64,000 nucleotides of DNA from Catonia carolina. Its lineage: Eukaryota; Arthropoda; Insecta; Hemiptera; Achilidae. Below, one piece after another: positions 40,001-52,000 of this stretch. How positions within the stretch are numbered: the stretch's first letter is position 1; each line of letters starts with the position of its first letter. The DNA lies in contig JAQMRL010000006.1 in assembly GCA_035578175.1 (NCBI GenBank), forward strand, positions 31,496,893 through 31,560,892, given 5' to 3'. The notes under the pieces are model-generated. The model saw only the letters and a program-made list of their open reading frames with translations. It was not told the DNA's origin and did no database searches. The position numbers were made by a program, and so were the translations under genes.

Positions 40001-43000
40001 GAATACTTTCTTTGTTTTACCGGAACATTGTTGAAAGAATCAAAATAAAAACAAATGTTTCTATTAGTTTCAATTTCCTATCTTCTTTTTCTTTTCAAAA
40101 CCAAGGATTATGCTTTCAACTGTTCCACTCACAACAGCAACAAACTATTGAATTATTGCCATCTTTTGCGTGGTCTCCCAATATCTCTCCTCCCTATTGT
40201 TCTGTGCTTCAAAACACTGAGGGGATCCTTCCCTCAGGCATTCTCATATGTGCTTCCTCCATCGATTTTGATATTCTGCAATCTTCCCATTCAGATAGTA
40301 AACATCCAGTTACGTTCTTAAGTCCTCATTTTTTAATGGGTCGTACTACTGCAACCCTTTGTTCTTTGCAGGAATATCGCATCTCTGCCACCTGTGCTCT
40401 ACTCTCGTGCGGTCTGGTACTCATCCACGACTCACTTCCATACAGTATGACTGGAGCAGCTATCACCTTGTAAATTTTATCTGAGTTTCTTTTCTTCTTT
40501 TTCTACCCAGGATTCTGCTAATATTGAGGCACACTGCTTGGAATTTGCCAACTTTCTTCTCTATATCCAAATCTTAATCAAACATGATGTCACAATTTTA
40601 ATAATTGCCAATTTTCGAATTCCTATTGAAATGAGAATTCCTATTTAGAATATTCAATTCGTCACAATCATTCATAACGCAACACTTCATAGGATGCACA
40701 ATTACTTACAATAAACAATTTATTTCTTAGCCATTTTTAGAATATAACTGTACAATGTTACATTGTACTGGTATAATCTAGTTTAATGATTTAGACTAAT
40801 TACAAAATGCAACTAAATCTCAACTGTGATAAAGAGGAAATGCCAATTTTTTTTTTAAATGAAAACTTTTGTTTAAAGATGAACATATAAGGATAGTTAC
40901 CTTGAATGAATTTTGTTTTAATAAATTTGACGAAAATGAATATTGTAGGCCTTTGTTTCATTATAGTATGTATACCTCATTAAAACTTATATTCGCAAAA
41001 TAAAACATAAATAACTCTTTTTTGCAAACTAGATGACATAATTGAAATACTGGATAAGGACCTTGATCTATGTATTATAATGTAAACAAATGTACCTAAT
41101 ACAGACAAACAGAAATATTCATGCAAATTTAATGTTAAATCAATGCACATTTCGTTTTCTTTTAATATTAAAAGATTTATTGCATTTTTATTCAATATAA
41201 TGCATTAGAATACATGAAAACAAAACATATTAATGCAATATTGATGGGAGTGTTCTTTAAATTTGCTAAATTTCTCAAGGTGATATAATCCATTGCTCCC
41301 AAAAAATTTATTTGCTACCTTGAGATGGGAATATCAAGGACAAATTTTTAAATGTGAATCCTGGACAGGTCTTATTCAGGAAGCTGTCTGAAAGTCGTAG
41401 ATTCTTATATTATTTTTTACTGAAATGCGTATTGTATGTATTCAAATAATTATTGATTAGTAATTCGCATTGTCTTTTTTTAATTTATTATCATGTACTC
41501 CCATTGTTTTTAATTATAGCCTGTATCTTTAACGGTAAGTATCCTGACTACATAGATTTGACTAGCAGATGTTCAATTATTTTATGGTAATATCTTCAAC
41601 ATTATTAAATTACAATTTGTTATTGTTTACATTTTAAAATTGTATTTTTAACATTTTAAATTCCAGATAGTTTTGCTTTAAGGTCGCTTTAACTGCTAGG
41701 TTATTATAGGCTACTGTCATGTATGAATAAATAAAATTGCAGTCAGCCCCGGTTCTAGGGGTAGGCGACTAGTGCCGCCGCCTCGGGCGGCAGATTTTGG
41801 GGGCGGCAAATTTTAATGTTTTATTTTAAAATTTTTTAATTATACGACTTTACAATCATGATCCAAAAAACTATAAACCCAACAACAACTACAAAATGCA
41901 AAACTTGACAATAGGTCTATCTATTTTAAAGCATAGAAGCATACGTTTGAAGAGGGGTTCTATGTATTTTTGTGTGGATTAATTTAATGGTTGATGAGTG
42001 GGTAGAGGGGGCACTCGTGAATTTCGCTTGGGGCGGCAAAAGTACTAGGGCCGGGGCTGATTGCGGTTAAAGAAATGAGTATAAATTTTCTTATTCCTTC
42101 GAAATTGATCCTAGGACATTTTGGTTTAACACTTAAGTATTCTATTGTCATTTTTCCGAGGCGATTTAGAGTGTTTTTAATAATGGGATTCTTCGGAAAG
42201 ACTTCTATAAGATCCAAAGTAGTAATTAATGGACACATAGTAGAGCAAGTTAACCACTATAAATACCTTGGTACTCATGTGTCATACGAAGATGATTATG
42301 ATGTGAAAAATAAACTAACTAAATTTAATGTGGGACAATTCATAGGACTGAGGCAAAAGCCAAGGCCTGGAACAAGGTTTTAAGTTACAAATTACAATAT
42401 AAATGAAATTTCTTTCTTATGTATTTTCAGTTGCCTTTTAGTATTCTTTTTTAAAAAATTTAAACATGTTTGGTGGTACCACCTTTCACAGAGTATGTTT
42501 TTTAAATTTAAATTAAAATATAGAATCGTAGTTCTATTTTTTTTTACATCAGTCTCTCGACTGGTTTGATGCAGTTCTCCAAGCTGTTCTATCTTGCGCA
42601 GGTTGTTTCATACCTGTAACACCCTACATCTTTCGTAATTTGCTTTTAATATTCTAACCTTTGCCTCCCCCTACAATTCACTCCCTCAATATTACACTCT
42701 ATTGTTGATAGACCAATACCTGGATGTCTTAAGATATGCCCCACTAGCCTATCCCTTCTTCTGGTAAGATGCTTCCATAATTATACTTCTTTGATCATCC
42801 ACTCACCCAAGAACCTCTAAATTATTTATTTTGTTCACTCACCTAATCTTTAACATTTTCCTATAACGCCACATTTCAAAAGCTTTTATTCTCTTCCTTT
42901 CTACAGCCCCATCACCCACTTTTCACTCCCGTATTATGCTACACTCCAAGCATATTCCATTAAGTCATCTTAATATAGTATTTCAATTCTTAAATTCTAT

Positions 43001-46000
43001 TGAAAACATACACTAAGATATTCATAAATGTTTTATTATAATAAAAAAAAATTCTGTACGCACTTGTCTTCTATTTATGGCGTATCAAAGGTTGAAAAAA
43101 CACGACCCACATACATATAATATGTTCACAGCTCCGTGGAACCTAAAGCATAAACCGACCCTTACACACACAAACACACATGCACAACAACCTGCCTTAG
43201 CCTGCCTTATCTGTGTTCTACATTCTTCAGTAGTCAGTCACCTTCTAGGCGCTTGACTGTAATACTACCATTTTAGTTGTAATTTTTTTAACAAAATTGT
43301 ACAATAATTTTCAGAATGTACTTATTATTACATGAAAAATTAGTCCAAACACGGTGTCATTGTGACAATCCTTAGCATTTCCTGTGCTTTTTTTTACTAG
43401 AGGGAACTGAATTTACCGGTACCCAGGTAGGTCTTTACCTGGGGTATGCGGAGCTCTGCCGAAGGCAACTATCTGCCAAAACCTCTCAGTTCCTTTCTAT
43501 CCCATCCTGACTTGCCGCGAAATCACCGTTGGGCATAACTTCATAACAAGCCGGAGGTTCTTTATTAGCTAGATAATTTCTCTTCTTATCACCCATTTTC
43601 TCTCTCGTTGAGTGATTTCTTTTGGAACTAACGCAGCTGGGCTTCTCTTATCTTCATTACCTTTTGGATGAACTCCTCAATGGCCTTACAGCTTTCTTCT
43701 TCTGTAATAGCATTTCCTGTGCTATTTAATTTTATAAAAACGAGAGTTTAACCAAATTATGTTTCGATAAGTTTAACGGAATAAGATGTAATAATTTTTA
43801 CCTGTATAAAAAATAACTATTAATTGTTACATTTATAATAATGATAATAATTATTATTAATTTATTAATATTATTGAACAACAGCAGTCTGAATGAAAAC
43901 CAACACCAGAAGTGCTTAGAATTATTACAATGACACTGTGTTTGGACTCATTTTTCAAGGAATAATACGTAGATTTTGAAAATTATTATACAATTTTGTT
44001 AAAGTAATTACAACTAAAACGGTATATTGCAGTCAAGCGCCTAGTAGGTGACTCAATAACGAAGAAACACCGCTAGGCAGGTACAGGGGTGCTGCATGTG
44101 TGCACGTGTGTGTGTGTGTGCGCGCGCGCGTGCGTGCGTGCGTGTGTGTGTGTGTGTGTGTGTCTAAGAGTCGGTTTATGATGTAGGTTCACACAGCTGT
44201 GGACATTTTTATAGACTTAACACAAAATTGTTATTGTAATTAATATTATTTTACTATTATAATTAAAGTAAGAACAAATTTTCATTTTTCAATTTTTTGT
44301 TACAGGTAGTTGCCGCAGCCTTCTTATTTTTAACCGTTTTAGAAATACAAGTCAATTGTTTAACCTACAATTATGGCAGCTATCCTTACAATAATTATTA
44401 CCAACCGAGGCCACCAATTGTGCCATTAGCTATACTTGCTGACACACCATATTCAATTGCCAAATCATCCGTAGATGTACCACTATTTCTCGTGCCGCAA
44501 ACAACGCTACGCATGATAAATAATCCTCATATAAAATCTATTTCACCAACACAACCTCTAGTCACTTGTCAAACTCCACAATATGTAATGGTGAGTAATA
44601 AACAAATGTATTTAATTATTAATAACCGTTAATCTCAATACAACATTTAAAAATGTAATAATTTGCATTTTTATTAAAAATAATTTGAAAAATTACTTGA
44701 TTGGTGAAACTTTTTTTAGTTGACAAGGGTTTCTTTCTAAATAATATTGTATTTAAAAAAACCCCTTTCATGAAACGACACATCTCATGGCTGGTTGTAA
44801 TTTTTTCTAAAGAAAAGAGTTGGCCCAAGAAGTCACATTGCATGTTCACTTAATTTGGGGTTATCCTTCCTCATAATGGGATTAAGCGCACTTAGCTTTC
44901 ATCTTAGCTTTCGAAAGCTAAGAAAACATCTTAGTAAGAAAGCCACTCTTTAGAGGAATCGAATGAAACTATTTTTGTTTCCAAATTCTGACTTTGATTT
45001 CTTGACTTCCAGTTTATGAGGCACTTCCAGATGAAACCGGAACTTCAAATCCAATGGTTTCTTTGTCTACTCTTTAACCCTTTTAGTACCTTTGTCCGGA
45101 AAACAGGACATTGATATATTTTACGTAGTGATAACATTCTGTTTACTGGACATACATAAGTTATGCATAAAGTGTCGACGTCGGGATAACCGAACATTTC
45201 CAAAAAAAAACTTTTAAACAAAAATTAATGGAGTAATGTGTTTTGAAACTGCCTCCATGACATAGTGAATAGCGCGCTAGCCTACAAAACGAAAGGTTCT
45301 GGGTTTGATTCCTGGCTAGGGTCTGGAAATTTAACATGTTAAAACCACCGTTAAGGTACCAAAACCCACAATAGTTGCTAATGACCAAGCTATTGTACAA
45401 CAATAAATAAACTAAAAAGATATTTTGAATATTTTAAGTGTTGGAACGATTTCTTTTTTTATGAACTCAATAAAAATTAATTTTTCACAGGAAATTTTAT
45501 TTTTCTGTAACGTTGAAATTTTGGTCAGCAATGGCAGGCTTACGCCTGCAAGTTTTCGAAATAAGGTTTGGCATTTTTTGTACACCCTTTTCAAACTAAA
45601 TGGCACTTAAGATCAAACTTTTAAATATTGTTTCTGCACTGAAAAGGTTAAGAGAAGTCAAATTATTACACTATTTCTGTTTCCAAATTCCAACTTTGAT
45701 TTCTTGACTTCCGATTTTGGGCCACGTTTGGTCGAAACCGGAACTTCAAACCCACTGATTTGGGTTTTAATTAAAAGTATAAGCGACTACAGTGTGTTAT
45801 GAAATAGTAACTATTGGTTTTAATTTGAAACTATTAATATTGATGGTTCCAACCAATTCACTGGACAGAATATTACAGTTGTTCATCATATGGTATTCCT
45901 CAATATGGATTAACAGCTAGTCTTAAAGTTCTTCTATGTCAGTTTGTACTGAAGACCATACATTTAAAGAAATGTTATAATTTTAAAATTTCCAGTCTTT

Positions 46001-49000
46001 AACTCAGAACTGAATCCAGGAAATTTATGATTTTTACTTTTGAGTATTATTTTACCTCTACTTCATGGAGTAATTTCTAGGTTTTATTTTATAGTAATGG
46101 TAGAAAATTGTATTCTATTTTTGATGATGACATATTTATAGTATGTAGTTTATTAATTCTTTCAGTTTGTGTTTTTATAACATTCGTTTTAAATTTAAAA
46201 AAAAAATCAGTTAAAATTTGTCTTTAATTGACAATCGGTTTTAATGTTAAAAGTTAAATTAGCAATTAAAAGTGGGTAATTTTGACAATATTTTGTAAAT
46301 TTAATCGATATTATTTTATGGTCAATTAATTTAATTTATTTAAACATCTGATAAAGAATTTGTATAAATTAAAAGTCATTCCACTTTTTCCTGTTGATTA
46401 AAATCACGTAAAAGTAACGTTACTGAAGGTCATTCAAAAGAGTTGATTGGCATACTGCTACCATCGTCTCCTTGTTGAACTCTAAAAACCATTCAGTATA
46501 TATATATTTTTTTATTTTAATAAGTACTCTACTTAGCTTAAGAAAAATTGCATGTGTCCCGATATCCTTTTAATCTGAAACCTGTTTTACTTTTGTTTTT
46601 ATTTGTTTATTTATTTTTTTTATTATAGGCTTACACTTGTGATAATGTTAACTATTACAACATTAACCGTTTTGTTAAAATAACTAAACCGGTTTTAAAT
46701 ACGTATAAGTTAACATTTTATTATCTATTTTATTTGTTTATTTACAATTTATTTTTGTATATCCATGGACTACTGAATGCTGTGATTCATTGATTGATTA
46801 TATAACATAAATTTTAATGCATTTAATGATACACTAATACAGCCTTGATATTTCACATTTATATTCTTTTATTGATAGCTTCAAATATTTTTTTATACAA
46901 TTGACCATTACAAATAATTATGTTCTTAGTAAATAATATGTAAATTGATTTCACATCTTTAGAAAAATATTCTGTAAAATATTGATAATGTTTTGTGCAA
47001 ACTTCATTAAATATAGGAATATATTATTACATTAAATATAGGTCTGTACTGCGTGTGCCACGGAATTTGAACCATAGGGAAATGGCATTGATTTTCATTA
47101 TACTTTTGTGGAAAATTCGAACTGGCACAACTCTTGCTCTACATGTACACACAGTTCCGCATAAAGTATATCCATAACCTATTCTTTCAACAAGGTCTAC
47201 AAATTTTATTGTACACAAATGCCTACGACCTTATTTCAATGTACAAACATTCAAATAATTATTTCGGGTCTTTTCTACTTTTGTATATCGCTTTTTTTTT
47301 GTCATCAGTCTCTCGACTGGTTTGATGCAGTTCTCCAACCTGTTTTATCTTGCGCAAGTCGTTTCATATCTACATACCTGTAACACCCTACATCTTTTGT
47401 AATTTGCTTTATATATTCTAATCTTTGCCTCCCTCTACAATTTACTTCCTCAATATTACCCTCCATTATTAATAGCCCAATACCTGGATATCTTAGGATA
47501 TGCCCCACTAGCCTATCCCTTCTTTTGGTAAGGTGCTTCCATATACTTCTTTTTTCATTCACTCGCCTAAGAACCTCTAAATTACTTATTTTGTCCACCC
47601 ACCTAATCTTTAACATTTTTCTATAACACCACATATCAAAAGCTTCTATCCTCTTCTTTTCTACAGCCCCTATCACCCACATTTCACTTCCGTACAATGC
47701 TACACTCCAAACATAATGTTTTGTGTAACAAAAGGGTTATACAATTCTCCCACTCCTGCGTCTAGCACGCCAATCTGACTATCACTAATCCTGCGTAATT
47801 TCAACTCCACTCCGATTTCACAGTTGGTTACTACACAGTCTGCTATGAATTTTGTACAGTTACTTAATAGTATTTGGATGGAGGAAGATGCCTGCAGAGT
47901 TCCTTCAGGAAAAGTGGTTATTACATAATCCCAGATGTGACTACTAAAAAAGTATGTGTGAAACACTCACACTACTTTCTCTTCCCAATGTAAATAATTA
48001 AAAAATATATCCTGATAGTACCGTGCGTTCGGAAAGTCGCTGTGCACTGGAATTGTGACTATGGATTTATGAAAATATGTATAAAGAAATGACTAAGCAT
48101 TTTGGAAAAAAATTTATTCAATACCTTAATTACATTGTTAAACCGTGATTACATTGTTTATAGAAGGTGTTCGAAATGACCTCCATTGGCATCAATACAG
48201 CATTGCACTCGTTTCATTTTGTTTGCAAACACCTTTCGCAACTGAAGAACAGTGATTCCTTGAATGTATGCCGTTATTGCGGCTTTAAGTTCGTCAATCG
48301 TGTGTGGTCTGTTCCGATACACAGTTTGTTTCGCCGCACCCCATAAAAAGAAATCGGGGGGAGTCAGATCAGGAGATCTTGCAGGCCACAAATTCTTTGA
48401 AATTATTCGTTCACCAAACACGTTGCATAACGTTTTATACATTTGCGAAAGGTGTTTGCAAACAAAATGAAACGAGTGCAATGCTGTATTGATGCCAATG
48501 GAGGTCATTTCGAACACCTTCTATAAACAATGTAATCACGGTTTAACAATGTAATTAAGGTATTGAATAAATTTTTTTCCAAAATGCTTAGTCATTTCTT
48601 TATACATATTTTCATAAATCCATAGTCACAATTCCAGTGCACAGCGACTTTCCGAACGCACGGTATAATGTAGCCTCGTAATAGTAAAATAAAACAATAA
48701 AAAAATCAAAATATGAAATAAAACAACGGAACAAGTGACATAGTACTATATACTGGGACTGGGAAGGGTGTGTGTATGCGTGCATGAGTGTGTCTGTCTC
48801 AGTATGAGTATTCAGTAAGGCAGGGAGTGCGAGAAATGAAGAAATGTGCAACCCTTCACGGAATTCGGATTTGATAGTGGCATACAGGAAACAAAAAAGA
48901 TCCATTATTTCATTTTAAAATATATTTAATTTCTCCCAGTAAAAATTTAAATTAGCTTATAAATTACAAGAACTAAACTGCAAAAACTCACTAAACTATA

Positions 49001-52000
49001 CTCTATAGATGCACGCAACTAACTAAACAAATTGGTCTGAATATATTATAATGAATAGAAAATCATATATGGAAACAAATTAGTCACATCGTTATGTGTT
49101 GTTGTTTAGGTCATCAGCCAAAAGGCTGGTTTGAACCTGTAGAGGTTTTACTAAGTAAAACGAGGAGTGAGGTGGTTTACCACCTAAACCTTCCTCACTG
49201 AGTGGAAAAGTATGCTTATCAGCATGCCGAGTTCTCTGAAAAGCACATATTTTCCACTCTGCAAATAACACCTTTACTTCATTCACCACAGGGTCTGGCT
49301 GAATAATGAAATTCAGTACGTTCAGAGGAAATAACTCTGATTAGTGTCTTTTACACCTCTACCTCTTCTGTTCTTAAATGATTCAGTCATTTAATTGGCT
49401 GACCATGCGATAAGAAACAGAACTATTTATTTTAGCCCTGGAATGAACAGATTGACAGATTTATTGTGTCTGACAGATTATTAATAACAACAGTGAAAAC
49501 AAAGCGTAGTGACCGTGCGTGAGTCGCACTTTACAGTAGCGATTGTATACTTTTGTGACTGTACCATCGTTGCATGGCGAGAAGCAAAGAATGGAGTAGA
49601 TAAACACCGAAGTTGCTTGTGCCAACTCGAATTGTCCAAGGTATATATGTATTGTGTCGGCTTTGCTTGTTGCTCTCAGTATGCACACAGCCGAAATATT
49701 GAAAAATTCACGTCACAAACGAAAATAAGATTTGCATAAAAAAAATATTTTCTAGAGCTCACAGTCCATAAAAAATGAGTCATCGGTTCAGATGCGGAAT
49801 GCAGCCCGCCAATTGTTGACTACTGCATTATAGTAACTTACTAAAAATTTCTTTATTTACGAAATACTGTTTTGGGATTACAGGATGCAACTCCAGCAGT
49901 AAAAATTGTTCTGAAGAAACCATTGTATATTGAAACACCTGCGTCCACAATACCATTCCCATCTTACATGTCTATCCTACATGAAGGTTTACGAATGAAT
50001 ATACCGGTTGGTATGGTGATTGCTCCAGTGCCAGAATATGGATACACTAGTCCACATTTCATCAGGGTTGTTTATGCTATACCTACTTCTCCGTTACCAC
50101 TTCAGTATCCTTATTTTGATTCATATGAATTTAGGTAAGTCTATTTTTGGTAAACACATATACGAGGGGGTACCCAAAAGTAACCGGAATAGCATTGCTG
50201 TGGGTGGTGCTTGTGTAGTACACATTTCTGCCACACAGACGTGTATAGCGCAACTCATTGTGAGTTCAATATTCATCTGCAGTGATTGTTTTTGCTAGCG
50301 CTGTTTATTCTTGTTTTGTTTTTTATGATGGCAAGTTTAAGTGAACGACGTGTAGCTGTGAAATTTTGTTTTCTACTCGGTAAAAGTGCTGTTTTAATGT
50401 TAAAAACAGCTTACAAAGATGACGCAGTGGGAAAATCTCAAGTATACGAGTGGTTTTTTCAGTTTAAAAATGGCGACATGTTGATTGGTGACAAACCTCA
50501 TTCTGGAAGTCCATCAACTGCCCGAATCGACGAAAATGTTATAAAATTCGAGAGCGTGTGCTCTCAACCATTGACTGACAATTTGGAAGTTTTAAGAAGA
50601 TTGCGTAACAGTGTTCGTCAAAAAAGATACAATTTGTGGCAGACAGGAGACTGGTTCTTCCACCCTGACAATGCACCTGCACCCATAGCCACCTCAAAGT
50701 AACAATGATCGCATTGTTTTCATGCACCTCTTGTTAAAACTATTTAACTTCATTCACAAGACTGTTTACTTCATGTATTGCAAAGTACTAAAAAATTAGA
50801 TTTTTTTTTTTATTCTAACTTAAAGGGTGGTTTACTCAGAATGCGTTCTGCACCCTCCTTACCGGGCAAATGAACGCACTCCGATCTCAAGTGGGATCTT
50901 CCCTGTCACACAGAATGCATTCAATTTATTCTGTCAATCATGATGAGTTCTTTGTCAGAAGAAAAAGGAGCTGTTACTATATTGTTGTTATCTTTTAAAA
51001 AGAAAATGAAAAAACGCAGTGTGGGTACATGATATAAACAAAAAACGATTACAGTTGGGAGAGTATTATAAACTATATACTGAACTTTCATCACATGAAG
51101 ACCACTTTTACAGTTATATTATCATATCTTATATCAGATAAATATCGACAGCAATGAACTGCCTCAAGGAACTTTTCAGTTTCGAGTTACATCACAACTT
51201 TGTGATAAAAATTATATAATTTATATGACGAACATGATTGGAGTGGCAATGTGTTCAGTTTCAAACTGTCCTGTACATCCGTTCAGTTTCTGCCCACAGC
51301 ATTCTGCTGCCACCCTCACAATCAGAATGCACTCTACGTGCCATGCTTCGCTACTAATCACAGCATACAAAAAATATTTTGAACGATCACTTGCTTGAAA
51401 CACAGGACGTAGATCGCATTCTGTGTGGCAGGCCCTTAATTACATCCCATTAAATCTCATATGTACATAAGTACGAACGGAAGAGTTACTTTATTTTTCA
51501 TTCTCAATATTTCCAAATGTCTCGTGATCTAAAATAAGATGTTTTGATCGGTTTTTAAACTACAAATGATTTTACCAAATTTTTATTACCTTTATGTGTA
51601 GGCCTACTTTCTTATTGGAATTAATTGTTAATCATTTTTGTTTGTATTTTTGTTCAGGCAACCAGAACTACCAGTTCTTCCATTTTCCCCTCTTCGCCCG
51701 TTCTCCCAACAAAATGAAATGAATTATATTCCTGAAATGAAGAAACCACCTCTTATTACAGTTCTTGATTTCCCTACTGCAGTTGCAACTCCTCAAGGAT
51801 TAATTTACCAACGACCAATTATTGATCCAGAAGATGAACTTGGACAAAGAGGACCACCTGAAGCTATCCCTCCTGCTGGAGTCATTCAATCAACTGCACC
51901 ACATGCGAACCTTCAAACTTTTCTCAATTCTAAAGAATCGGCTGAGTTACAAGCTCTTAGAGATGAAGCTTTAAAAAACAAAAATTCATCTGGTGCACAA

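Larger units (their letters stand above)
43127..44203. mobile_element. Long inverted-repeat (foldback) element close to exon 3
   Basis: The left arm 43127-43382 and right arm 43905-44203 are inverted copies: CACAGCT ends, then ataaaccgac, gcgcttgactg, ttacaactaaaa and ccaaacac(g/a)gtgtcattg blocks. Both arms carry a CA/TG microsatellite, longer on the right. A retroposed fragment sits in the spacer. It ends about 100 bp before the exon 3 acceptor. Confidence 0.8.
44960..45770. repeat. ~100-bp direct repeats flanking a TTAA element
   Basis: 44966-45065 and 45672-45770 share tttccaaattc, actttgatttcttgacttcc and gaaaccggaacttcaaa blocks at about 85%. The TTAA element lies between them. They are probably two units of an older tandem duplication, with the element inserted between the units. 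Confidence 0.65.

Noticed and set aside
39982..40473. 163-codon plus-strand open frame
   Set aside because: It is antisense to a LINE fragment and the homologous fragment at 35475-35990 does not keep the frame.
46600..46700. Additional exon of the five-exon gene after an attatag acceptor near 46628
   Set aside because: The following frame would have to fit between exons 3 and 4, whose phases already join directly; no donor follows at a suitable position.
48158..48517. Treating the whole 119-codon minus-strand frame as a transposase
   Set aside because: Its first residues are read through the inverted arm, which is an antisense copy of the C-terminus; only the loop-plus-left-arm part is genuine.
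49500..49740. Tc1-like N-terminus (MARSKE-like) near 49577
   Set aside because: The frame stops after a few residues and no helix-turn-helix or terminal repeat follows.
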